A stretch of DNA of 64,000 bases from a virus, in the IMG/VR virus record IMGVR_UViG_3300045431_000601, positions 1-64,000 of that record. The stretch is one strand, 5' to 3'. The position numbers and the translations under genes were made by a program. Positions 56,483 to 64,000 of this stretch are shown here, in pieces. The notes under the pieces are model-generated. The model had not been told where the DNA came from. It saw only the letters and a program-made list of their open reading frames with translations, and ran no database searches. The stretch's first letter is position 1. Each line of letters starts with the position of its first letter.

Positions 56483-58407
56483 GCGGCGTAAGGAGGAGTA
56501 GCATAAACGATTCCATCTAAATCCCCAAGATATCTAGTACCAAGTAACATTCCGCTTTTTATTAAGTTTTTATCGCATGACTGTGAACCAAAAACTTCAA
56601 AAGAAATTCTTGGCCCAATAATAAAGGTTATATATTTTGCGTTATAAAAAGTTGTTGGAGAATCTCCGAAGTTAATGCTTACTATATCCCAAATACTTCC
56701 GTAGCCCATTCCGGTAGCACCTGTAGCTCCTGTAGCTCCTGTAGCCCCTGTAGCTCCTATACTGCCTGTAGCCCCAGTATCGCCCGTTGCGCCTCTTATT
56801 CCAGCGACGCCTTGCTGACCTTTATAAGAAGGTCCAACTATAGGACTGTTTCCAGACGGACCTGTTAATCCTCTATCTCCAGCAGGACCTTTTTGTCCTG
56901 TGGGACCTTTGATTCCAACGTTTCCAGTTGCGCCTTTTATTGAATTTCCTTTTGCTCCAGTATCTCCAATTGGTCCTTTTTGTCCTGTGATTCCTCTTTC
57001 GCCAATAGGTCCTTTTATTGAGGCTCCAGAAGGACCTTTGTCTCCTGTCGCCCCTTTTACTCCTTTTATACCTGTAGCTCCTTGAATCCCAGGCGAACCT
57101 GTCGCACCAGTAGAACCTTTTGGGCCAGTTGCTCCATTTATTCCTTGAACGCCTTTACCGCCAGTAGCGCCAGTACTCCCAATAGGTCCAAGAATTCCAG
57201 TGGCACCCGTAGATCCTATTGCGCCCTTTGCTCCAGGAACTCCAGTAGCTCCAGAAGCGCCCTTTGCTCCAGGAACTCCAGTAGCTCCAGAAGCGCCTTT
57301 TGCTCCAGGAACTCCAGTAGCTCCAGAAGCGCCTTTTGCTCCAGGAACTCCAGTAGCTCCAGAAGCGCCTTTTGGTCCCGTTGCTCCAGTTATGCCTTTG
57401 GCTCCGGTAGCGCCTGTAGCACCAGTAGAACCGGTAGAACCTTTGGGCCCTATACAAGTAGGAGGACAAGGACCTATAACTCCTTTTGGTCCAGTTTCCC
57501 CTTTTACTCCAGGAACGCCTGTAGAGCCAACTGGGCCAGTAGCCCCAGTTGAACCTGTTGCGCCTTCGCAACCAGGAGGACAAGGGCCTGTTGCGCCTTT
57601 CGCTCCACCAGGACCAGATGCGCCTTTAGCACCAGGTGCGCCCGTCGCTCCAGTCGAACCAGTAAAGCCTTTTATTCCAGGAGCACCAGTTGCGCCCGTC
57701 GCTCCAGTCGAACCAGTAAAGCCTTTTATTCCAGGAGCACCAGGTGCGCCCGTCGCTCCAGTCGAACCAGTAGAGCCTATTGACCCAGGGATAGAAAGAC
57801 CTGGAAGGCCATTAGCTCCATCTTCGCCTTTTATTCCAGGAGCACCAGTTGCACCCGTCGATCCAACGACGCCCGTAACACCTGTGGCTCCTGGAACACA
57901 ATCAGAGCATATTTTTTGCAATCGAAATGGTCGGGTAGTTAATACATAAGGAGGATTAACTGTCCCATCATTTATCATATACATTCTTGCTTCAGGTGGG
58001 CTTGCCATTATCAGACTAGAGGTAGTAATAGATATAACATTACGACTTGTTATACTTTTTATATATGCCATAGAAAGCATATCAGAAGAAAGAAAATACA
58101 ATAAATTTTTTGTATATTCACTAAATTGAAGAAGGGCGTAAGAATTTGTATTCCCTAAAAAGATATTCCTATATTGATTAGCATGAGCAGAAAATGAAAT
58201 CCAATCGCTTGCATTATAAAAAGAAGCAGTTATTTTATCTGGGCTAGGATAATAGATATAATTTACATTATAAAATCTGTCAGTCACATTTTCGTCATCT
58301 AAAGGATGAAGAGAATTTATACCAATCTGGAGAGCTTTATAAGCTTTATAATATTTAGCCCAAGATACAGAATATAGCTCTTGATTTATGGGAAATGTAT
58401 TTTGCAT
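56479..58407 (-). CDS. collagen-like fibre protein with GAKGATG repeats
   Basis: 642 residues. The N-terminal domain (about 1-170) begins [20 protein letters not shown], recalling the [13 protein letters not shown] of the 1207-residue fibre, and ends [17 protein letters not shown], the shared boundary motif. Gly-X-Y triplets fill about 171-569, with many GAKG, GIKG and GPKG units (Lys in the Y position) and GATG. The C-terminal 73 residues ([18 protein letters not shown]) form a small beta domain, probably a trimerisation tip. Its start lies three bases before the end of the upstream structural gene. Confidence 0.85.
   Translation of the reverse strand: MQNTFPINQELYSVSWAKYYKAYKALQIGINSLHPLDDENVTDRFYNVNYIYYPSPDKITASFYNASDWISFSAHANQYRNIFLGNTNSYALLQFSEYTKNLLYFLSSDMLSMAYIKSITSRNVISITTSSLIMASPPEARMYMINDGTVNPPYVLTTRPFRLQKICSDCVPGATGVTGVVGSTGATGAPGIKGEDGANGLPGLSIPGSIGSTGSTGATGAPGAPGIKGFTGSTGATGATGAPGIKGFTGSTGATGAPGAKGASGPGGAKGATGPCPPGCEGATGSTGATGPVGSTGVPGVKGETGPKGVIGPCPPTCIGPKGSTGSTGATGATGAKGITGATGPKGASGATGVPGAKGASGATGVPGAKGASGATGVPGAKGASGATGVPGAKGAIGSTGATGILGPIGSTGATGGKGVQGINGATGPKGSTGATGSPGIQGATGIKGVKGATGDKGPSGASIKGPIGERGITGQKGPIGDTGAKGNSIKGATGNVGIKGPTGQKGPAGDRGLTGPSGNSPIVGPSYKGQQGVAGIRGATGDTGATGSIGATGATGATGATGATGMGYGSIWDIVSINFGDSPTTFYNAKYITFIIGPRISFEVFGSQSCDKNLIKSGMLLGTRYLGDLDGIVYATPPYAA
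57221..57370. repeat. 36-base tandem repeat, about four copies
   Basis: Units at 57221, 57257, 57293 and 57329, with a partial fifth at 57365. They encode [12 protein letters not shown]. Confidence 0.85.
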
Positions 58408-58409
58408 TC

Positions 58410-60002
58410 TTAAACCTCAATGCTTTTTTGTTCATAAGACGATAATGTATTAGATAAGTTTGAACCAGAAACAATTAATTTAACGTTAATTTTATTTAAA
58501 TCAAAATATTTTTTATAATATACATCAATATAAACATTTTTTACATTTTTGTCTAGTTGAATAGAATGCGAGTATGTATTATTATTAAAATTTAAATAAC
58601 TTTTATTTTTAAAATCAACAAAATTTGTGCTATTTGTGCCTGTAGCTAAATTAAAAGCATCAAAAAAGTTTTTATTGTATGTTATGGATTGATTAGAATA
58701 TCCTGTTATTATCTTTTCTACAAAAACAGAAGCCATACCCGAACCTGTAACAGTTGTAATAAATCCAGTAACATTAATTCCGTCAATAATACCAGTGACA
58801 ACATTATTATAATCAATTAGTCCTTGCTGCGCATAACCATTAATTGTTGTATTTAGATTTTTAAATACAATCGCTCCATTTTCCATACCAGAAGCTTGGA
58901 CGTTTACATCCTGATTAGTTAAATACTGATTTAAGTAGACAAACTCTTCTAGGTTATCGTTAATAATTCCTGTGACTGTGTTGTTCGAAAGAAAATTATA
59001 CCCTGTTCCGCTAACGGAAACATTTTTAGATATATATCCAGAGCCATAAATATTGCCAGATAATTCTTCTCTCAATCCCGTAGACAATATAATATTAGCA
59101 GAAAAATTACCCGTATCTCCAGAGATATATTTTAAATTGACAGATAAGATTTTGTCTAAAGGCTCTTCTTGGGTATTATTTCTAGAAACAAGATCAGCAC
59201 TAATAACGTACCTTTCTAATCCACTAGCACCAATTTCAATTTCGCTTAAATTACTCTGATAAGTAGACACGTCGAATGTTTTAAAAAATTCTGAATTAGT
59301 TTTTGTTCCTGTAATAAAAAAATCTTTATTTATTAAACCAAAATTAGTATTTAGATTTAATTTAATAGGATAAACTTCAGAATTGTTATATGTGTTTTCA
59401 AGATTTACTAAAGGAGCGAATTGTATATTGTAATTATTTTGGTCTTTATTTATATCTAATATTTTAAAAATATTACTATAGTTAAAACTAGAATTAGATA
59501 TTGATCCAGAAAAAATTTCTATATTTTTATGATCTATGTCTATAAAATTTCCAGTTATTTGCTGTGAGCTTAAATCAAATGTATTTTGTATATCCAGACT
59601 ATAGCTAGGTAATTCTCCGTATATTTTTAAAGAACTTAAATTAAAATTTACATCTGAATTTATATAATAATTATTATAAGGTCTATAAAAATTAGCCGGA
59701 GCCGCGTAAATTAAATTCTTTGTTTCAATTGGAGTGCCATTAATATAACAAGAGAAAGCTTTGTCCTTAAAAACTCCAGATAAATATATATCTTCCCCAA
59801 GATTTAAGCTGTAAATATGCTTATTTTTAAAATATAATCTATTTTTTTTTACATTAAATTCTATCTTTTCATATGTAATATTTTTTAAATTTGATAGTCC
59901 AAAAAAAGAATTAATTGGATAAGATTCAATATTAAATTTTTTTACAAAAAAGAAATTTGTTTGATCAGGAAAACTAAAACTTTTATTTCCACTTATAATC
60001 AT
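58410..60002 (-). CDS. beta-rich tail/virion protein
   Basis: 530 residues, Asn- and Ser-rich, strand after strand. The N-terminal part ([35 protein letters not shown]) resembles a LamG/concanavalin-like sandwich. The rest has repeated GNxxGSGYIS-like and SGTGYNF strands typical of tail fibre or baseplate wedge proteins. It lies one of four in a tight leftward structural run. No enzymatic motif is present. Confidence 0.65.
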   Translation of the reverse strand: MIISGNKSFSFPDQTNFFFVKKFNIESYPINSFFGLSNLKNITYEKIEFNVKKNRLYFKNKHIYSLNLGEDIYLSGVFKDKAFSCYINGTPIETKNLIYAAPANFYRPYNNYYINSDVNFNLSSLKIYGELPSYSLDIQNTFDLSSQQITGNFIDIDHKNIEIFSGSISNSSFNYSNIFKILDINKDQNNYNIQFAPLVNLENTYNNSEVYPIKLNLNTNFGLINKDFFITGTKTNSEFFKTFDVSTYQSNLSEIEIGASGLERYVISADLVSRNNTQEEPLDKILSVNLKYISGDTGNFSANIILSTGLREELSGNIYGSGYISKNVSVSGTGYNFLSNNTVTGIINDNLEEFVYLNQYLTNQDVNVQASGMENGAIVFKNLNTTINGYAQQGLIDYNNVVTGIIDGINVTGFITTVTGSGMASVFVEKIITGYSNQSITYNKNFFDAFNLATGTNSTNFVDFKNKSYLNFNNNTYSHSIQLDKNVKNVYIDVYYKKYFDLNKINVKLIVSGSNLSNTLSSYEQKSIEV

Positions 60003-60008
60003 ATTTTT

Positions 60009-62366
60009 TTATCCCACGAAAGCTCCATAACCAATTTTTGTTGGACGGATTCTATTAGTTATAACCTCTCTATTAGGCATTTGTCTATTTCTGCTTTGAT
60101 AGACTAATTCTCCGAAAACTCCATTTTCATCTAAATACGCTGATATGCTAGATAACCCATTCTTTCCGTCAAGTGGTAAATCTTTAAAATCTAATCCTAT
60201 AGTTTTTATTTTTAAAGTCCTCATTGAATTAGAATATTCGCCTACGATCAATGGAGGATATTCTATACCTAAAATAGCATTTCCAGCAAAATTTTTTGTT
60301 TGTGTAATATCGTCAGTGTTCATATTTAATTTCATTACAGAATCTGTATTTGGCACTCTAACATCTACAAAATATTCTCTAGATTTAACATAATGAGTAT
60401 TTTGCTTGATAGTTCTTACTCCCTCGTGTTTTGCCGTCACAGGATAACCTATGATAGCGCAACCATTTAAGCTACAAATTTTTATTGCTTTTGAAGTATA
60501 GTTATGAACTAATCCAGGTTTTTTAGGCCTTATAATAGATACGCATTCATTTTGTTTTCTGCATACTTCTGCTACTGGGTCTAATTCACATAATAATTTA
60601 CAAAAATCTTCATTTTTGCATTGACCGGTGTCTTCATTTATCTCGCATGGGGTTACATATCCATCGCTAATTTTTTGCTCGTCTGGATGAGGAAAATTTT
60701 GTGCAGAAGAAAAATTAATTAAACCTTGAGTTGGAATATAAGCTAAAACAGTCCTAATAGAGCTTACAGAATTTTTACATCCTTGACTAGAGTTACCAGA
60801 CATATTTGCTTGATTTAAAACTCCCCAATCAACACCAGTAGCCTCTTTTAATTTTAACCTTACCGTTCCGACGATATCCATATATACGGGCGCAAAAGCG
60901 TCTAAACAATCAAATATTTCAGATATTTCGCTTGGATTAGGAGTGAAAGTTGGATTTCTTTCTAAATAATATCTGACTCTTGTACCATTGGAAACATTTT
61001 CTTTGTCATCTTTATTCGTATAGCTTGGCTCTGGATCGTCTTTTACGTCTTCTTCTAACCTAACTAATGGTGTCCAAAACCCTTCGGACGAACGCCCTTG
61101 CACACAATATACATCTGATTTTCTTACGGTAGTATTTGTATAATATGTTCTTCCATATTCTGCCATTAGTCTATTTTCGTGAGATTTCCAAGCATCAGCT
61201 AAAGTTGAATCTAAATTTGCAATTACAAATTTTCCAGGAAATTTGTTTTTTAAATCATAAAAAGTTTTAACATCAAAACCTCTATCAAATATATAATTTG
61301 GATCACTAAATTCTTTTAAAATATTTAGACCCGCACGATGGTAGTATCCTTTTGTAAGCATCCAATGAGTTCTTGCAGTATCTGATGCAGCTCCTAGGAT
61401 TGCTCCTTCTTGGTCTATAGATTCCCACCGAAAAGGAGCATAAAAATAATCAAGCTCTTCATAAAGTGTATTTTCCCAATTTAATATTTTTCCTGGCACA
61501 GTAGCAAATTGAGTGGTTCCAACTGCGTAAGTTCCTTCTTTAGATGATTCCAATGAATAGCTAGATAAATCTAAAGAAGGAGCTGGATTATTATTTCTTT
61601 CTATTTTAGAAACTACTCCTTCAATATTTATTCCTGTAGATAGATCGATACCGATAATAGATTGATTTAACGAATCCCAATAAAAATCATAACCAAAATC
61701 AGCACACCAATTAGATAAGACTTCTCTTAAAGTACCAGTGTGATTAGATTGGTACTTTGGAAATTTATCTAAAAAACCTCTATGAGATATTCCCGCTTTA
61801 TTCATACCAATTAAAAGTTGGCTAAAATTATACATTACATCTGGTATTTCGCAAGGATTAGACGTGAAAAGCTCTTCACCAAGGCATATAACTGGGTTTT
61901 TAAATCCAACGTGCGAAGCGGAGCTTCTGTTTATTGTTGTATCTACAACCGTAGTCTCTCCTAACCGCAAACAAGAAGCGCATGTTATTTTTGCTTGAAA
62001 AGGTCTTATAGGCCCCGGACCGACTTTGCAGTGTCTATTGATTAATCCGACAAAGATTCTATCTAGTTTTATTGACGCATCTACAAAAGTGTACGTTGCT
62101 GTTTTGTTTCCTGGAGACACATTTTTTTTAGAAGACAATAGATACATACTCGTCGAAAAATTGCCGAAACTAATACTATATGGAGCCTGCAGATTTGGAT
62201 CAATAATCTTTAATTCTTTTTCAAAACTTTCATTTACAACTTCTAAAGTCAATTGACTTGGAGATTGCGAGTAATTTTGTGTATAATTAGCGCTATATAT
62301 AAATCCTTCCCCAAATCGTCCTTTGGCGCCATTTACGCTAATCTCTTCTATGCTTCTTTTAGGCAT
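60009..62366 (-). CDS. tail hub / baseplate-like protein
   Basis: 785 residues. GRFGEGFIYSANYTQNYSQS, TLREVLSNWCADFGYDFYWD and QSIIGIDLSTGI are the kind of motifs found in phage tail hub (gp27-like/late control) domains, where an LREVL...YDFxWD segment forms the tube-interaction domain. The middle has paired cysteines (CASCLRLGE; CKLLCELDPVAEVC) and an ARTHWMLTKGYYHRAG segment. The C-terminus returns to beta strands. It has a proper Shine-Dalgarno (AAGGAATAAGG) and a GTGTAA motif upstream. Confidence 0.62.
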   Translation of the reverse strand: MPKRSIEEISVNGAKGRFGEGFIYSANYTQNYSQSPSQLTLEVVNESFEKELKIIDPNLQAPYSISFGNFSTSMYLLSSKKNVSPGNKTATYTFVDASIKLDRIFVGLINRHCKVGPGPIRPFQAKITCASCLRLGETTVVDTTINRSSASHVGFKNPVICLGEELFTSNPCEIPDVMYNFSQLLIGMNKAGISHRGFLDKFPKYQSNHTGTLREVLSNWCADFGYDFYWDSLNQSIIGIDLSTGINIEGVVSKIERNNNPAPSLDLSSYSLESSKEGTYAVGTTQFATVPGKILNWENTLYEELDYFYAPFRWESIDQEGAILGAASDTARTHWMLTKGYYHRAGLNILKEFSDPNYIFDRGFDVKTFYDLKNKFPGKFVIANLDSTLADAWKSHENRLMAEYGRTYYTNTTVRKSDVYCVQGRSSEGFWTPLVRLEEDVKDDPEPSYTNKDDKENVSNGTRVRYYLERNPTFTPNPSEISEIFDCLDAFAPVYMDIVGTVRLKLKEATGVDWGVLNQANMSGNSSQGCKNSVSSIRTVLAYIPTQGLINFSSAQNFPHPDEQKISDGYVTPCEINEDTGQCKNEDFCKLLCELDPVAEVCRKQNECVSIIRPKKPGLVHNYTSKAIKICSLNGCAIIGYPVTAKHEGVRTIKQNTHYVKSREYFVDVRVPNTDSVMKLNMNTDDITQTKNFAGNAILGIEYPPLIVGEYSNSMRTLKIKTIGLDFKDLPLDGKNGLSSISAYLDENGVFGELVYQSRNRQMPNREVITNRIRPTKIGYGAFVG

Positions 62367-62387
62367 AACCTTATTCCTTTGTGTATT

Positions 62388-62393
62388 TTACAC
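62388..62393 (-). promoter_or_regulatory. GTGTAA candidate late-promoter motif
   Basis: Leftward ATAGTGTAAAA 21 bases before the ATG at 62366. It includes the stop codon of the upstream gene. Confidence 0.4.
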
Positions 62394-64000
62394 TATATCT
62401 ACGGGTATGTTTCTTATCTGATTTTCTAAATAAGGTAATAATTTAAAATTATTAATGTTATTAAAATCAGAAGTATATTGATAGTCTACACCTTCTTTCT
62501 GAAGGACTCCATTAATCCATATTAATTCTAAGCCATTAACTTCTTCTTCTTGTAGAGAATCTGTATTAATTTTATTATTAATTAGATCAAGGGGCATTGA
62601 CAAAGCGCTTACAGTCTCATCAGACCTTATTAATAATTGACCAATTATACCATTTGGATAACTTGAAAATATTAAGCTAATAACCTGTGCGTTTAAATTT
62701 TGTGTTATCATATAATCTATATTTTTATCTATTTTTTTTCCATTTAAATATAAATTACATTCATTTAGATCTACATCATTTGTAACAAGAGGTGGATTAA
62801 AATAATAGATTCCGTCTTCTTTTTTTTCTACTTGTCCTTCGTAGTAAAAATATGATCCAGAATTAGATAACGTATAAACAACACTGTCTTGATCGTCTAA
62901 GGTATAATTTTTAATTGTAAAACCATGTCCGCCAAGATCATAGTTAGTTTTTGGAAGAAGTAATCCGTTTAAATAAACATGAATATTCATACTATCATTT
63001 AAATCTTGATGGGCTTCACAATAATTGCTATTAATAAATACAGGGACATATATTTTTTTAGAGAAATTAAAAGTATTAATGTTTATGTAGTTATTGCCTG
63101 GAAGAGGTTTTTCTAAATAGATATTTTTATTAGAATAAGTATTAAGCAAAGTTTGATTATATAAGTTTTTTATTGAAGTAATTTCTTCAAATGTAGATAC
63201 ATCTTCTTGATTTAGGTACTCTATCGCTTCTCCGTATAAATGTCCCGTAACTCCAGAGGTTACGAAAGCATTAATTTTTGAATCATAAACATTAACGTAT
63301 CCTGTTATACCTGTGCCAACAATAGCGTTTGGGTTGACGATTGCATTTGAAAACATTTTTTTTGACATCTGTACTTGGACTTTTCGTTCAATTTCTCCTG
63401 TTTTAAATAATAATAAATTTAATTCTTTTGCAAAAGATTCAGATGTAATGTAATCAATATTATATATATTTTTAATATTACCATAAAATCCCGTATAAGA
63501 ATTTCTTAAACCAGTTAGATTTCCATAATAAATCTTTTTATCTTTGCCAAATAAAGACGTATTTGCTCTAATTGATTTAGACTCGTATGTATAATCTTTA
63601 TTTGGATCAAATAAATTTATTTTTAAAGTATTGGGAGAAAAAAATATATTTAAAATATTATTATTCTTTAAAACTGAAGAAAAAGTTTCTGTTCTGAACG
63701 ATTCTTCTCCGGAATATTCGATATATAATTTATGATGGTCATTAACGCCAAGAACTACATCATATTTATTAGGTTCAAATATATGAGATAAAACTCTAGA
63801 CTGATTTGAAATTAGTTGAGGAAAATATTCAAAGTCTAATATTATTAATCCTACATCGTTATTTGCGCTAGAGGTATACCCAAAGAGTGCGGATCCGCTA
63901 GTAAAATTATTAGCAATACTATAAAATTTTCCAGGATTATAATTTAAATCAACAGTTAAATTATTATTTATATTCTGAAATTGGTTAGCTCCGGAAAAAG
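62388..64000 (-). CDS. tail fibre/adhesin-like protein with LamG-like domain, N-terminus beyond the right edge
   Basis: The frame that contains a Met at 63368 is open further upstream all the way to the window edge, giving at least 537 residues, so that Met is internal. The upstream part reads GKFYSIANNFTSGSALFGY, then VGLIILDFEYFPQLI and YDVVLGVNDHHKLYIEYSG, which looks like a LamG/concanavalin-type lectin sandwich. The C-terminal part has paired strands such as DSMNIHVYLNGLLLPKTNYD and LNECNLYLNGKKIDKNIDY, a repeated small beta module seen in tail fibres. It is the first visible gene of the leftward tail run. Confidence 0.75.
   Translation of the reverse strand, partial: FSGANQFQNINNNLTVDLNYNPGKFYSIANNFTSGSALFGYTSSANNDVGLIILDFEYFPQLISNQSRVLSHIFEPNKYDVVLGVNDHHKLYIEYSGEESFRTETFSSVLKNNNILNIFFSPNTLKINLFDPNKDYTYESKSIRANTSLFGKDKKIYYGNLTGLRNSYTGFYGNIKNIYNIDYITSESFAKELNLLLFKTGEIERKVQVQMSKKMFSNAIVNPNAIVGTGITGYVNVYDSKINAFVTSGVTGHLYGEAIEYLNQEDVSTFEEITSIKNLYNQTLLNTYSNKNIYLEKPLPGNNYININTFNFSKKIYVPVFINSNYCEAHQDLNDSMNIHVYLNGLLLPKTNYDLGGHGFTIKNYTLDDQDSVVYTLSNSGSYFYYEGQVEKKEDGIYYFNPPLVTNDVDLNECNLYLNGKKIDKNIDYMITQNLNAQVISLIFSSYPNGIIGQLLIRSDETVSALSMPLDLINNKINTDSLQEEEVNGLELIWINGVLQKEGVDYQYTSDFNNINNFKLLPYLENQIRNIPVDIV

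Noticed and set aside
62388-63368. 326-residue protein starting at the Met at 63368
   Set aside because: The same frame is open upstream to the window edge with protein-like sequence, so the Met is internal.

Overview
This AT-rich window looks like about 64 kb of a large tailed phage of bacteria. It carries a phage-type replication and nucleotide set (UvsX-like recombinase, DnaB-type helicase, TOPRIM primase, ThyX, class I ribonucleotide reductase, dCMP deaminase, dNMP kinase), a sigma factor, tail-type structural genes and three collagen-like fibre proteins. Genes are tightly packed, often overlap by a few bases, and use the standard bacterial code. Nothing in the sequence names the host. 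Both ends cut through genes.

Layout. 1-6.6 kb (leftward): three small membrane-protein genes and two giant cysteine-rich paralogues. 6.6-8.7 kb: two glycosyltransferases and a 56-residue gene that is easy to miss. 8.77-9.16 kb: a phage-encoded tmRNA. 9.2-14.5 kb: thioredoxin, PurA-like and IMP dehydrogenase-like enzymes, dCMP deaminase, dNMP kinase. 14.5-19 kb: a sigma factor, a glycosyltransferase, small proteins and a small gene broken by one stop codon. 19-24 kb: structural proteins, with a group I intron-like ribozyme in the leader of one. 24-28 kb: nrdB, nrdA and an unidentified structured element. 28-39 kb: a 1207-residue collagen-like fibre gene enclosed by sugar genes (GT11, GT25 fusion, GT32-like, GDP-mannose 3,5-epimerase, GT2, another transferase, GDP-mannose 4,6-dehydratase). 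39-50 kb (rightward): recombination and replication, including a C-family DNA polymerase whose PHP, exonuclease and polymerase parts are separate genes. 50-54.7 kb: a GT4 protein with the start of a GT9 domain that continues in the next frame, a methyltransferase and a Rad52-like candidate. 54.7-64 kb (leftward): two more collagen-like fibres and tail or baseplate-like proteins.

Two start-site signals recur. Many rightward replication genes have TTGACA-like and TATAAT-like boxes 17-18 bases apart, with the start codon only 5-8 bases after the -10, so the mRNAs should be leaderless or nearly so. A second set, mostly structural genes, has GTGTAA 8-21 bases before the start codon. The encoded sigma factor is a natural candidate to read the second motif.

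Working picture (inference): the phage makes its own DNA precursors and replisome, then switches to late genes through its sigma factor. It builds virions with collagen-like fibres and cysteine-rich proteins, and the many glycosyltransferases and GDP-sugar enzymes may glycosylate those virion proteins. All functional calls come from reading protein motifs, not from database searches.
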